Positions 17,563 through 25,685 of a stretch of 64,000 nucleotides of DNA are shown here, one piece after another. Source of the DNA: Pseudomonadota bacterium (GTDB lineage: Bacteria; Pseudomonadota; Alphaproteobacteria; Sphingomonadales; Sphingomonadaceae); assembly GCA_039818985.1 (NCBI GenBank), contig JBCBSU010000001.1, positions 336,367-400,366 of the forward strand, written 5' to 3'. Within the stretch, counting starts at the first letter, position 1. Every line of letters starts with the position of its first letter. The translations under genes were made by a program, and so were the position numbers. The notes below the pieces were generated by a model that was not told where the DNA came from, made no database searches, and saw nothing but the letters and a program-made list of their open reading frames with translations.

Positions 17563-17994
17563 ATGGCCAAGAAGATTGACGGCTATATCAGCCTGCAAGT
17601 GCCCGCTGGCACTGCAAACCCCTCACCGCCCATCGGCCCGGCTCTGGGTCAGCGCGGTGTCAACATCATGGAATTCTGTAAGGCGTTCAACGCGGCGACC
17701 CAGGATCTGGAAAAGGGTGCTCCGATTCCGACCAAGATCACCGTCTATGCCGATCGCAGCTTCACCTTCGAGACCAAGACACCGCCAGCCAGCTATCTGA
17801 TCAAAAAGGCTATCAAGCTGAAATCGGGTTCCAAGGCGCCGGGCAAGGAAGTTGCCGGCACAATCAAGCGCTCGCAGCTGTCGCAGATTGCCGAGGTCAA
17901 GATGAAGGACCTCAACGCCAATGACATTGAGGCGGCAACGCGTATTATCGAAGGCTCGGCACGCGCCATGGGCCTTGAAGTGGTGGAGGGCTGA
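17563..17994 (+). CDS. rplK: 50S ribosomal protein L11
   Basis: A 143-residue L11, which forms the GTPase-associated centre with 23S rRNA and the L10-L12 stalk, the site of thiostrepton action and of RelA stimulation. The N-terminal [37 protein letters not shown]-type block and the C-terminal [27 protein letters not shown] block are complete. The ATG at 17563 is preceded by AAGGAGG at 17549-17555. It is followed after four bases by rplA. Confidence 0.97.
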   Translation: MAKKIDGYISLQVPAGTANPSPPIGPALGQRGVNIMEFCKAFNAATQDLEKGAPIPTKITVYADRSFTFETKTPPASYLIKKAIKLKSGSKAPGKEVAGTIKRSQLSQIAEVKMKDLNANDIEAATRIIEGSARAMGLEVVEG

Positions 17995-17998
17995 AGCA

Positions 17999-18697
17999 AT
18001 GGCAAAACTGACCAAGAAGCAGAAAGCGCTCGCCGAAAAGCTCGACGCCGAAAAACTCTACAGCGTTGATGAAGCGATCAAGACCGTCAAGGAACTGGCA
18101 ACCTCGAAGTTCGACGAGACCATCGAAGTGGCGATGAACCTTGGCGTCGACCCGCGCCATGCCGATCAGAATGTGCGCGGCGTGGTGTCGCTGCCCTCGG
18201 GCACCGGCAAGGACGTCAAAGTCGCGGTCTTCGCCCGTGGCGACAATGCCGACAAGGCAACTGCCGCCGGCGCCGACAAGGTTGGTGCCGAAGACCTGAT
18301 GGAAGACATGCAGGCAGGCAATCTCGATTATGACCGTGTCATCGCCACGCCAGACATGATGGGTGTGGTCGGTCGTCTCGGTAAGGTTCTGGGCCCCAAG
18401 GGTCTGATGCCGAACCCGAAGCTGGGCACCGTGACCCCCAATGTCGAACAGGCAGTCAAGGACGCCAAGGGCGGCCAGGTCGAATATCGCGCCGAAAAAG
18501 CCGGTATCATCCATAGCGGTATCGGCAAGGCGAGCTTCAGCGAAGACGCGCTGCGCGCCAATTTCGACACGCTGGTCGGCGCCGTCGTCAAGGCCAAGCC
18601 ATCGGGAGCCAAGGGCAAATATGTCCGCAAGGTCGCCATCAGCTCGACCATGGGGCCGGGCCTGAAGATCGACCTGGCGGAAATCGAGGGCGCATAA
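17999..18697 (+). CDS. rplA: 50S ribosomal protein L1
   Basis: A 232-residue L1 of the ribosomal E-site stalk. The two-domain protein shows [26 protein letters not shown], the [26 protein letters not shown] loop in domain II, and the C-terminal [21 protein letters not shown]. The start codon lies four bases after the rplK stop. A strong intrinsic terminator follows, so this transcript ends here and does not run on to rplJ, which lies 15 kb away. Confidence 0.97.
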   Translation: MAKLTKKQKALAEKLDAEKLYSVDEAIKTVKELATSKFDETIEVAMNLGVDPRHADQNVRGVVSLPSGTGKDVKVAVFARGDNADKATAAGADKVGAEDLMEDMQAGNLDYDRVIATPDMMGVVGRLGKVLGPKGLMPNPKLGTVTPNVEQAVKDAKGGQVEYRAEKAGIIHSGIGKASFSEDALRANFDTLVGAVVKAKPSGAKGKYVRKVAISSTMGPGLKIDLAEIEGA

Positions 18698-18727
18698 GCC
18701 TTTTCGAAGACGATCAAGGATTGGGGA

Positions 18728-18760
18728 AACCGGGGAGGGCGACCTTTCCGGTTTTTCTTT
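18728..18760 (+). terminator. intrinsic terminator after rplA
   Basis: An 11-pair stem (AACCGGGGAGG with CCTTTCCGGTT, two G-U pairs) closed by GCGA is followed directly by TTTCTTT. It sits 30 bases past the rplA stop. Confidence 0.85.
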
Positions 18761-18819
18761 TGCGTGGCGCGTCTGGCGTCGCCATATTCGGCGCACCGAC
18801 CTTGTTACGGAGACCGAAC

Positions 18820-20442
18820 ATGGATTCGCTTGCTGACGATCTGCGCCAGATGCGCCGCACCCCCTTGCATGACAGCCATGTCGAAGCGATTCGCGAGATT
18901 GCGGTCGAGCGCGAATATGCGCAGGGTGAATTCGTTATCAGGCAGGGCGATCCGATCGACCGTTTCGTCTATATCCTCGAAGGCGAGATCGAGGTGGTCA
19001 ATCCGTTCACCAATGAGCGACATCTCAAGGACGCGCTCGGCCCCACCCAGTTTATGGGCGAGATCGCGTTTCTGAGCGGTGGTACCGCGACCTTGCCACT
19101 GCGTGCGGCGCAGCCAACACTTACGCTCGAGGTACCGCGCCGGGCGATGCTCGACCTGATGGCGAAAACGCCCGAAATGTCGGATATCATCATCTCGGTA
19201 TTCGCCGCGCGCCGTCGCCGCCAGCTTGAGGATAATGACAGCTCGCTGACACTGATCGGTCCCGAAGCGGATCAGAATATCGCGCGCATCGCGGTGTTCG
19301 CGAGCCGCAACAAAATCCCCTTCAAGGCGGTGCCGCTGCGCAGCGATGAAGCCGCGGCAGAGGCCAATGCCTGCAGCATCCCGCTCGACAAGCCGGTGGT
19401 GATCTTCGGCAAGGACCAGCTGGTCGAGGACCCGACCCCGCTGAAGATCGCCCAGCTTCTCGGCATGGATGAGGACATCGCCGATGAAGATATATTCGAT
19501 GTGTTGATCGTCGGTGGCGGACCGGCCGGTGTCGCTGCTGCGGTTTATGCCGGGGCCGAGGGGCTGTGCGCCATGGTTGTCGATGATACCGCCATTGGCG
19601 GCCAGGCCGGGACATCGAGCCGGATCGAAAACTATATGGGCTTCCCTACCGGCATTTCCGGTGCCGATCTGGTCTGGCGCGGCCATGTCCAGGCGATGAA
19701 GTTCGGGACACGCTTTGCGGTGCCGCGTCGTGCCAATAGTATAGAGCAGCGCGAAGATGGCCTATTCTGCGTTACGCTTGATTGCTGCAGCACCGTCTGC
19801 GCCCGTTCGGTACTGGTCGCCACCGGGGTGCAATATCGTCGATTGCCGTTGGAGCGGCTGGAAGAATTTGAAGGCGCCGGGGTCTATTATGCCGCGACCG
19901 ATATGGAGGCACGGCTCTGCGCCAATAAGGAGGTGGCGATTATCGGCGGCGGCAATTCGGCCGGACAGGCTGCGATGTTCCTCAGTCGCACGACCAGCCA
20001 TGTCCATCTGCTGGTGCGCGGCAATTCGCTCGCTGCGTCAATGTCGCGCTATCTCAGCAGCCGGCTCGAGGCGGAGCCGAATATCACCATCCATTACAAC
20101 AGCCAGGTCTCGGCGCTGCACGGACATGATCATCTGGAATATATCGAGGTGACAAGCGGCGACGAGACCCGGCGCATGGAGACGCCCTCGCTGTTCATCA
20201 TGGTCGGTGCCGCACCCAATACCGGTTGGCTCGCCGATATGGTCGATATGGACAATAAGGGGTTCATGCTGTGCGGCGATGCCATTGGCGCGGATTCACC
20301 GTTCGCCACTTCGCATCCGGGCATTTATGCCGTGGGCGATGTCCGTGCCGGATCGGTGAAGCGCGTCGCCTCGGCGGTGGGCGAAGGATCGGTGGTGATC
20401 TCGAAGATCTGGGATTATGTCAATCAGCGCGAAATGGCGTGA
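18820..20442 (+). CDS. cyclic nucleotide-binding domain / thioredoxin reductase-like flavoprotein
   Basis: A 540-residue fusion. Residues about 10-135 form a cNMP-binding beta barrel (EGEIEVVNPFTNER, MGEIAFLSGG). Residues about 150-215 resemble a thioredoxin/glutaredoxin-like linker domain (KIPFKAVPLR, KPVVIFG). From residue 225 there is a pyridine nucleotide-disulphide reductase module with the FAD motif VGGGPAG at 231-237, an NADPH motif IGGGNSAGQAA and GIYAVGDVRAGSVKRVASAVGEG. At the usual CATC position the sequence reads YAATDME, so the redox-active cysteine pair is absent and it cannot be an ordinary thioredoxin reductase. A start at 18820 is chosen because the longer frame begins inside the rplA terminator. 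Confidence 0.85.
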   Translation: MDSLADDLRQMRRTPLHDSHVEAIREIAVEREYAQGEFVIRQGDPIDRFVYILEGEIEVVNPFTNERHLKDALGPTQFMGEIAFLSGGTATLPLRAAQPTLTLEVPRRAMLDLMAKTPEMSDIIISVFAARRRRQLEDNDSSLTLIGPEADQNIARIAVFASRNKIPFKAVPLRSDEAAAEANACSIPLDKPVVIFGKDQLVEDPTPLKIAQLLGMDEDIADEDIFDVLIVGGGPAGVAAAVYAGAEGLCAMVVDDTAIGGQAGTSSRIENYMGFPTGISGADLVWRGHVQAMKFGTRFAVPRRANSIEQREDGLFCVTLDCCSTVCARSVLVATGVQYRRLPLERLEEFEGAGVYYAATDMEARLCANKEVAIIGGGNSAGQAAMFLSRTTSHVHLLVRGNSLAASMSRYLSSRLEAEPNITIHYNSQVSALHGHDHLEYIEVTSGDETRRMETPSLFIMVGAAPNTGWLADMVDMDNKGFMLCGDAIGADSPFATSHPGIYAVGDVRAGSVKRVASAVGEGSVVISKIWDYVNQREMA

Positions 20443-20444
20443 GG

Positions 20445-20885
20445 ATGGTGAAGATGATCCGTGGGTTATGGGCAATGATCGGCGCTGCGGCCCTTGGCTG
20501 CACAACACCGGCCATGTCGCTGCAGGCGGATGACGACACTGCGGAAGCAAACATAACCGCGCCCGAAGAGACAGCGGTACAACGGGCGCTCGATCGTGGT
20601 CTGGGCATCTATCATCATGATCAGGCCGCATGGCATAGCACCGACACGCTGCGCGAGGATCTGCCGCGTCAACGCTGGCAGGAGGTGCGCGGCTGGCTCG
20701 TCGATGAGGTCGCATCGGGCTATCGCGTAACCTATTATGGCGTGGATGGTGACAGCTTTCGCGGTATTTACAGCGCCATCTGGTCACCCGGGGAAGGCAT
20801 AATTGCGCAGGACGTTCTGGCCCCCGATCAGGGCATGTTCACCGTACGCAGTAGCACTGCTGTGTTTTGGGAAAAAGTGCAATAA
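20445..20885 (+). CDS. exported hypothetical protein
   Basis: A 146-residue protein starting two bases after the flavoprotein stop, so probably in its operon. A signal peptide (MIRGLWAMIGAAALGCTTPAMS) could be processed by signal peptidase I or, at ALGC, as a lipoprotein. The mature part is acidic and then mixed alpha/beta (WQEVRGWLVDEVASGYRVTYYGVDGDSFRGIYSAIW). I do not recognise a domain. ATG 20454 is an alternative start. Its stop lies at the apparent left edge of the integrase island, so the last residues may have been altered by insertion. Confidence 0.65.
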   Translation: MVKMIRGLWAMIGAAALGCTTPAMSLQADDDTAEANITAPEETAVQRALDRGLGIYHHDQAAWHSTDTLREDLPRQRWQEVRGWLVDEVASGYRVTYYGVDGDSFRGIYSAIWSPGEGIIAQDVLAPDQGMFTVRSSTAVFWEKVQ

Positions 20886-21007
20886 AATCAGTGCGTGAAA
20901 CGCTGAAAGTGCTCAGTGGAGAGGGCGCTGTTGAATGCCGCCCGGTCCCCGCAAGTCACGGTAATTCCGGGACTTTTGAGGTCAGTTCGGGTAAGGGGGA
21001 ATGCCTT

Positions 21008-22180
21008 ATGGTCCCCAAGCGGCGAAAGCCCGCACGCCGGGCACTACTCGATGGTAATTTCGCGCGGCGCAAGCTGCCGCTTCGCGAAAGCGAATACTGT
21101 ATCTGGGACACCGAGCTTGCGGGTTTCGGGTTGCGTGTAAGGCCCAGCGGCAATTACTTTTGGTTTGTGCGCTTGCGCCATCGCGGCAAGCATCGGCGTA
21201 TCACCCTTGGACGATCCGACGACCTCAACGCGGGACTGGCAAGGGCGCAGGCACGCCGCATCCTTGCCGAAGCCGCGCTCGATGGATTGCCTAAACGTGC
21301 AGTGGTCAAGGCCACGCCGACAATGACCGACTTCGTAGAAGCCTATTGGGACGATCTTTCGCGCGTCTGGAAGCCTTCGACCACCAAGCGGAACTGGGAT
21401 GCTTGGCGGCTCACCATCAAGCCCGTGTTTGGCGATACGCGCGTGGCCGACATCATGCCACCAGACATCCACCGCTGGCGCGATGGATGCGCGGGAGAGG
21501 GCGAGGTGAAGTTCAACCGCGCTGTCCCAGTTCTGTCCGCATTGTTCAAATATGCCGAAGCGCTCAAGATGCGTCGGCCTGGTTCAAACCCTTGCCGAGG
21601 CATGCCGCGCTACAAGCGACCGAGCGTCGAACGCTATTTAACGCCAGCCGAATATCGCCGGGTTGGAGCGGCACTGCGTGAGGCTGAGACAAACAGTCCC
21701 GCCCAGGTCGCCATCGCGCGCTTGCTTCTGTTCACTGGCGCGCGCGTCAGCGAAATCACTCACCTACGCTGGGGCTGGGTGAAGCCGCCCCGTCTGGTGC
21801 TGCCTGACAGCAAGACCGGCCCCAAGGTGATTTGGCTCAACACGCAGGCGCAGGGTGTCCTTGCCGGGATCGAGCGACGCGGGGAGAGCGACCTGGTGTT
21901 TCCGAACCAGACAGGCAAGCGCCCGCTGAACTTCAGCACATGGTGGTACAATTTCCGGCGGCGCTGCGCTTTGCCGGACGTTCGAATTCATGATCTGCGC
22001 CACAGCTTCGCGTCAACCGCGATCATGGACAACGTGCCGCTATCGACCATCGGCAAACTGCTGGGCCACAAGCTGGTTGAGACGACCGCCAAGTATTCGC
22101 ATCTCTCTGATGACGTGATCGGCGAAGCCGCCGAGCGGGTTTCCGGCTCGCTGGCCCAAGCGATTGGCCTCAGACCATGA
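21008..22180 (+). CDS. tyrosine recombinase/integrase (first of a tandem pair)
   Basis: A 390-residue site-specific recombinase. The N-terminal arm-binding region (IWDTELAGFGLRVRPSGNYFWFVRLRHRGKHRRITLG) is of the DUF4102-like type of island integrases, followed by a core-binding domain at about 100-190. The catalytic domain carries Arg246 (GARVSE), His328 and Arg331 (HDLRH), His354 (LGHK) and Tyr363 (AKYSHL), so it looks active. ATG 21008 follows AAGGGGGA at good spacing. Its end overlaps the next recombinase gene by ATGA, so both are made from one mRNA. Confidence 0.9.
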   Translation: MVPKRRKPARRALLDGNFARRKLPLRESEYCIWDTELAGFGLRVRPSGNYFWFVRLRHRGKHRRITLGRSDDLNAGLARAQARRILAEAALDGLPKRAVVKATPTMTDFVEAYWDDLSRVWKPSTTKRNWDAWRLTIKPVFGDTRVADIMPPDIHRWRDGCAGEGEVKFNRAVPVLSALFKYAEALKMRRPGSNPCRGMPRYKRPSVERYLTPAEYRRVGAALREAETNSPAQVAIARLLLFTGARVSEITHLRWGWVKPPRLVLPDSKTGPKVIWLNTQAQGVLAGIERRGESDLVFPNQTGKRPLNFSTWWYNFRRRCALPDVRIHDLRHSFASTAIMDNVPLSTIGKLLGHKLVETTAKYSHLSDDVIGEAAERVSGSLAQAIGLRP

Positions 22181-23373
22181 CCGCCGCCAGTCTCAAGCGG
22201 ATCGTTGAGGAGGCGCTTGCCGAGGTTGGCGCAACCGTTAACTTCAAGCTCGTTCCCAAAGGCAGGGCACGCACAACGACCTGGCTAGGCGTCGAGCATG
22301 GCTTTGGCATTCGCCACTATCCGAGTGGTCGCAACGTCTATATCGTGCAGACTCGTATGGCGGGCCGGATGCGCACGGTAACTATTGGCCCCGCTTCGGT
22401 TCTCACACGCTACCAGGCGCAGATGGTTGCGCGCCGTGTCATTGCCTATGCGCAAGTGGGTCGCGATCCGGCGACCGAGCGACAGCGCATTCGTTCTGCA
22501 CCAAGCTTCACCGACTTTTTGAGCGAGTATTGGGATCGCTGGGCACCGCATTGGAAAGCATCGACCCTTGCAACCCACACCGGCTATCGCAATCGCTATC
22601 TCGATGATGCATTCAAAGACATCTACATCGACGAACTAAACGAAGGGCATGTCACAAGCTGGTTTGCGGACCTCAACAATCGCACTGGTCCGGGAGCTGC
22701 AAATCGAACTCTTGAGATTCTCAAACACATACTCAACAAAGCAGAGGAATGGGGCTACCGGCTCGAAAACACCAATCCGTGCCGGTCGGTGAGGCCCAAT
22801 CGCAAACGCCAGTGCGAACGCTTTTTGACAAAGGCAGAACTCGCTCGGTTGGGAGCCGAGCTAGCGAAGCTGCGATCATCAGAAGATCGCACGAAGCAAT
22901 GTGCTGGCGCGGCCATAACGCTCCTGTTGCTGACGGGTTGCCGAAAGAGTGAAATCCTCACACTCGAATGGAGCGACATCAAAGGCAATCGCCTGCACTT
23001 GCGCGACAGCAAAACTGGGCCGCGAACGGTCTGGATTGGTTCCAGTGCCCGCGAAGTCATTGCAGCGCTTCCGCGCTTCAAAGGGATTCCCCGCCTGTTC
23101 TGGAATTACAGCCAACGCAAGCCTTTGCGGGACGTATATAGCATCTGGTGCAGGGCCAGAGACAATGCAGGGCTGAAAGGCGTTCGCATCCATGATCTAC
23201 GCCATACATTTGCCAGCCATGCTGCGGTGAAAAGGGAAACGCTTCCGATGATCGGCCGTCTGCTCGGCCATGCCAATGTGCAGACCACCGCCCGCTACGC
23301 TCATCTCGATGATGGCTATTTGCTAGAATCGGCCCAGGTGATTGGAAGCAAGGTAGAATCGCTACTTTCTTAG
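22177..23373 (+). CDS. tyrosine recombinase/integrase (second of a tandem pair)
   Basis: A 398-residue recombinase built like its upstream partner but clearly diverged. The N-terminal region reads LGVEHGFGIRHYPSGRNVYIVQTRMAG, followed by a core-binding domain (YWDRWAPHWKASTLATH). The catalytic residues are Arg256 (GCRKSE), His339 and Arg342 (HDLRH), His365 (GHAN) and Tyr374 (ARYAHL), all present. The ATGA overlap with the first gene implies coupled translation and possibly a heteromeric recombinase. No excisionase gene was found nearby. Tandem recombinases are known in some island types, but I cannot name the family of this pair. Confidence 0.9.
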   Translation: MTAASLKRIVEEALAEVGATVNFKLVPKGRARTTTWLGVEHGFGIRHYPSGRNVYIVQTRMAGRMRTVTIGPASVLTRYQAQMVARRVIAYAQVGRDPATERQRIRSAPSFTDFLSEYWDRWAPHWKASTLATHTGYRNRYLDDAFKDIYIDELNEGHVTSWFADLNNRTGPGAANRTLEILKHILNKAEEWGYRLENTNPCRSVRPNRKRQCERFLTKAELARLGAELAKLRSSEDRTKQCAGAAITLLLLTGCRKSEILTLEWSDIKGNRLHLRDSKTGPRTVWIGSSAREVIAALPRFKGIPRLFWNYSQRKPLRDVYSIWCRARDNAGLKGVRIHDLRHTFASHAAVKRETLPMIGRLLGHANVQTTARYAHLDDGYLLESAQVIGSKVESLLS

Positions 23374-23671
23374 CTCCTGCCGTTCGAAAAGACGTCAGAT
23401 GAACTCGCCTGACTACCGCATCCAATCGCGATCGCATCTTATACTTGCTCGCTTTCGATTACCGAGAACTAGCAGACCTTCAAGGTCCCTAAGCGGGTAG
23501 GCCTCTCTCCTCGCACTGGCCAAGTGCGATCGCGTTTCGCGCAGCGATGGCGCCTAGGGGCTAAATTGTTGTGCTTCTGCCTACCAAGACTCGCTCATTT
23601 TTTCGCCATGTGCTATCGTATTAACACGGGTCGTCAGTTCATTTGTATTTCGACAGACGGTGAGGGGCGAC
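23374..23671. other. 298-base spacer without a gene
   Basis: This spacer holds no credible reading frame. It probably carries the promoter of the unknown secreted-protein pair; GAGGGG at its end is the ribosome binding site for 23672. No repeat or attachment core was recognised. Confidence 0.4.
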
Positions 23672-25039
23672 ATGAAAAAATCTTGGTATAGTTACTCGCT
23701 ATTAGCTTCAAGCTTGATGGTCCTAAATTGTTCCGGGCCGTCAGATCCGGTGACGGCAGCAGTAGCGATTGGAGGCGCACAAGATTTAGTTAGTAATTCA
23801 ATAGAGAATGCTAGCGATCAGTATGATCAATCAGTTCAGCGTACGGCGCTAGAGATTTCCAATCAAATCGATACTTTAAGACAAATACTGGGCGAAGATA
23901 TCAATAAGCCGATCAGCGAGCTTGATGCTTCGCTGCAAAGGCAAATCTTTGCGATACTAGGTTCCGCTGAAAGCCTCCAAACTCTTGTTTCGGAGCTGCC
24001 AAGATGCGTGGGGGGTGAGGGCGAAGTCGCACTTGCGAACCTCAATGCGGGCATTCAGAATACTCTCGATGCAATCCCCTTGGCTGACACAAAGCCAACG
24101 ATTTATTACGTAGCGGACCCTGCGGTTCGAGTTCCCTTCACAATAAACTCGGAGAGGTTTGCGGGTGAGGAATACGCACTGGTCGCCAAAGGATCGTCAC
24201 TCCCTACCTCTGAAGACTACTGCGACATCACGGCAAACCTAATCCCGACAGCAACCCAAAATGACGAAGAAAGCTGGAGGCGATTGAAGATCGGAAATGG
24301 CTCTGACCCAGCAGAAATATCTGTAATTGTGCCAACTGGCATTCGGGCTGGGCAGTATATTGTTTCGATTACAGCTCGTGAAAAATGGCTTGGCATGTGC
24401 TTAGGTTCGAGAGTCGAAGTTGGATCGACGATAACGGTCGCCGACCCTGTTTTATTCACGCCCAAAGTATCGGTTATCCCAATTTGCGAAGTTAGAGAGA
24501 TCGTCGAGCAGCCATTTAATGGCAGCTGCACTAATGGAAGTACGCGCGACAACAAGACATGTTCGCGAACCTATACGTTCAATGAGCCAAATATTGTTTT
24601 CGATAGATATACGTTCGAGGACGGAGGCCGAGGCGGGGGCGCCTCAGCAAGCCGTTCTGGCAATGGCGTCGCAGTCAGCGCCGAAGCAGAGAAACGCAAC
24701 TTCGGTGAGGGTGGAACCAACAGAGTTACTTGGCGTGGCAAACTGATCGGACATATCAAAAAAGGTTCTAGGCCATCCGATCCGATCTCAATTGACGCAC
24801 CAAACGGGCTCGCTCCTGGCGAGTCTATCTCCTTCAGTTTCGATAGCTCGGTTCCCGAAAGCTGTAAAATGACTGGGTGGAGAGGATACATGGAGGATAC
24901 AGTAGCGAAGGTATCCACCCCAACGGTGCCTGCTGATCCGACAGGCCAGATACATTCCAGGGCCGCTGGTGTATCTCTGAATGTCGATACAACTACTGGG
25001 CGAGCAACTGTCACTCGCAGCGCCAGCGGATGCCTCTAA
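23672..25039 (+). CDS. exported protein of unknown function, possible lipoprotein
   Basis: A 455-residue exported protein with no family that I recognise. Residues 1-22 are a signal peptide (KKSWYSYSLLASSLMVLNC). The VLNC end resembles a lipobox, but Asn at -1 is atypical. A helical region follows (about 45-125, with DQSVQRTALEISNQIDTLRQILGEDI), then a beta-rich middle with paired cysteines, then a Gly/Ser-rich segment (GGRGGGASASRSGNG) and a final domain. Composition is markedly AT-rich against its surroundings, a sign of separate acquisition. Its TAA overlaps the ATG of a small lipoprotein gene, so the two are coupled. A surface role such as blocking phage entry is speculation from the neighbourhood. 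Confidence 0.7.
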   Translation: MKKSWYSYSLLASSLMVLNCSGPSDPVTAAVAIGGAQDLVSNSIENASDQYDQSVQRTALEISNQIDTLRQILGEDINKPISELDASLQRQIFAILGSAESLQTLVSELPRCVGGEGEVALANLNAGIQNTLDAIPLADTKPTIYYVADPAVRVPFTINSERFAGEEYALVAKGSSLPTSEDYCDITANLIPTATQNDEESWRRLKIGNGSDPAEISVIVPTGIRAGQYIVSITAREKWLGMCLGSRVEVGSTITVADPVLFTPKVSVIPICEVREIVEQPFNGSCTNGSTRDNKTCSRTYTFNEPNIVFDRYTFEDGGRGGGASASRSGNGVAVSAEAEKRNFGEGGTNRVTWRGKLIGHIKKGSRPSDPISIDAPNGLAPGESISFSFDSSVPESCKMTGWRGYMEDTVAKVSTPTVPADPTGQIHSRAAGVSLNVDTTTGRATVTRSASGCL

Positions 25040-25287
25040 TGCGAATTCTGATTTTTGCATTGGCGGTGTGCTTATCGGGATGTGAGGGTGAGGAAGGTGC
25101 CTCACCAGAAACGTGCGATCGATCTATTACAGGGACTGGCGACCAAGAGAAGATTTTGAATCCTGGTAAACAAAACTCCTGCAAGGGGGTGGTTTTGGTG
25201 TGCAATTATTGTGAATATGATGCCGATGGGCGCTTCGACGAAACAAGTATCGAACCTTGCGGCGTTTGCGTAGGCTGGGACGATTGA
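25039..25287 (+). CDS. small cysteine-rich lipoprotein
   Basis: An 82-residue protein with a textbook lipoprotein signal: MRILIFALAVCLSGC, lipobox LSGC at residue 15. The mature part is acidic (EGEEGASPETCD) and contains further cysteines in CKGVVLVCNYCEYD and PCGVCVG, so it is probably disulphide-bonded or metal-binding. The ATG overlaps the upstream stop as TAATG. The family is unknown. It is too short to assign but has clear export features, and it should be studied together with its partner gene. Confidence 0.65.
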   Translation: MRILIFALAVCLSGCEGEEGASPETCDRSITGTGDQEKILNPGKQNSCKGVVLVCNYCEYDADGRFDETSIEPCGVCVGWDD

Positions 25288-25685
25288 TGTCTACCCCGGC
25301 TGTTTGCTTCACGAGTGTGCGTATCCCTTTTGTCCTTCTTGCTAGCGGGATCGACTGCTAAGCGAGCCTATGACTATGCCTGAGGTGTAAGCGCGCCTGC
25401 GGCGAGTAGCTCTCGCACTACGGGACCTTCCGTGTTCCGGCGTCAAAGGCAAGTCGACTAACCGCGCGATTTTGGTCGATGCGCTGGTCAATTGTGGCAA
25501 AACGGCCTGTCGGAACAAAGGCCCGCTTTTTCAAACGCAGCGCTCGGAGCGGGACCCATTGGTCGGAGCTAATAGTGGCAACTGACAGCCCAGCAAGAGA
25601 ACTATTGCAATTGGAACATAAATGGAACATTAAACTAGGTTCTCTTTGTCTGCAAATTTGCTAATCAAGTGCAAAGGAGGGGCTT
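25288..25685 (+). promoter_or_regulatory. 398-base leader of the restriction-modification genes with a tandem 8-mer
   Basis: No credible gene is present here. TGGAACAT occurs twice, at 25612-25619 and 25623-25630, one helical turn apart (11 bases), just upstream of the methyltransferase. Direct repeats at this spacing suit an operator for a dimeric repressor. AAGGAGG at 25674-25680 is placed five bases before the TTG start of the methyltransferase. No separate C-protein controller gene was found. Confidence 0.4.
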
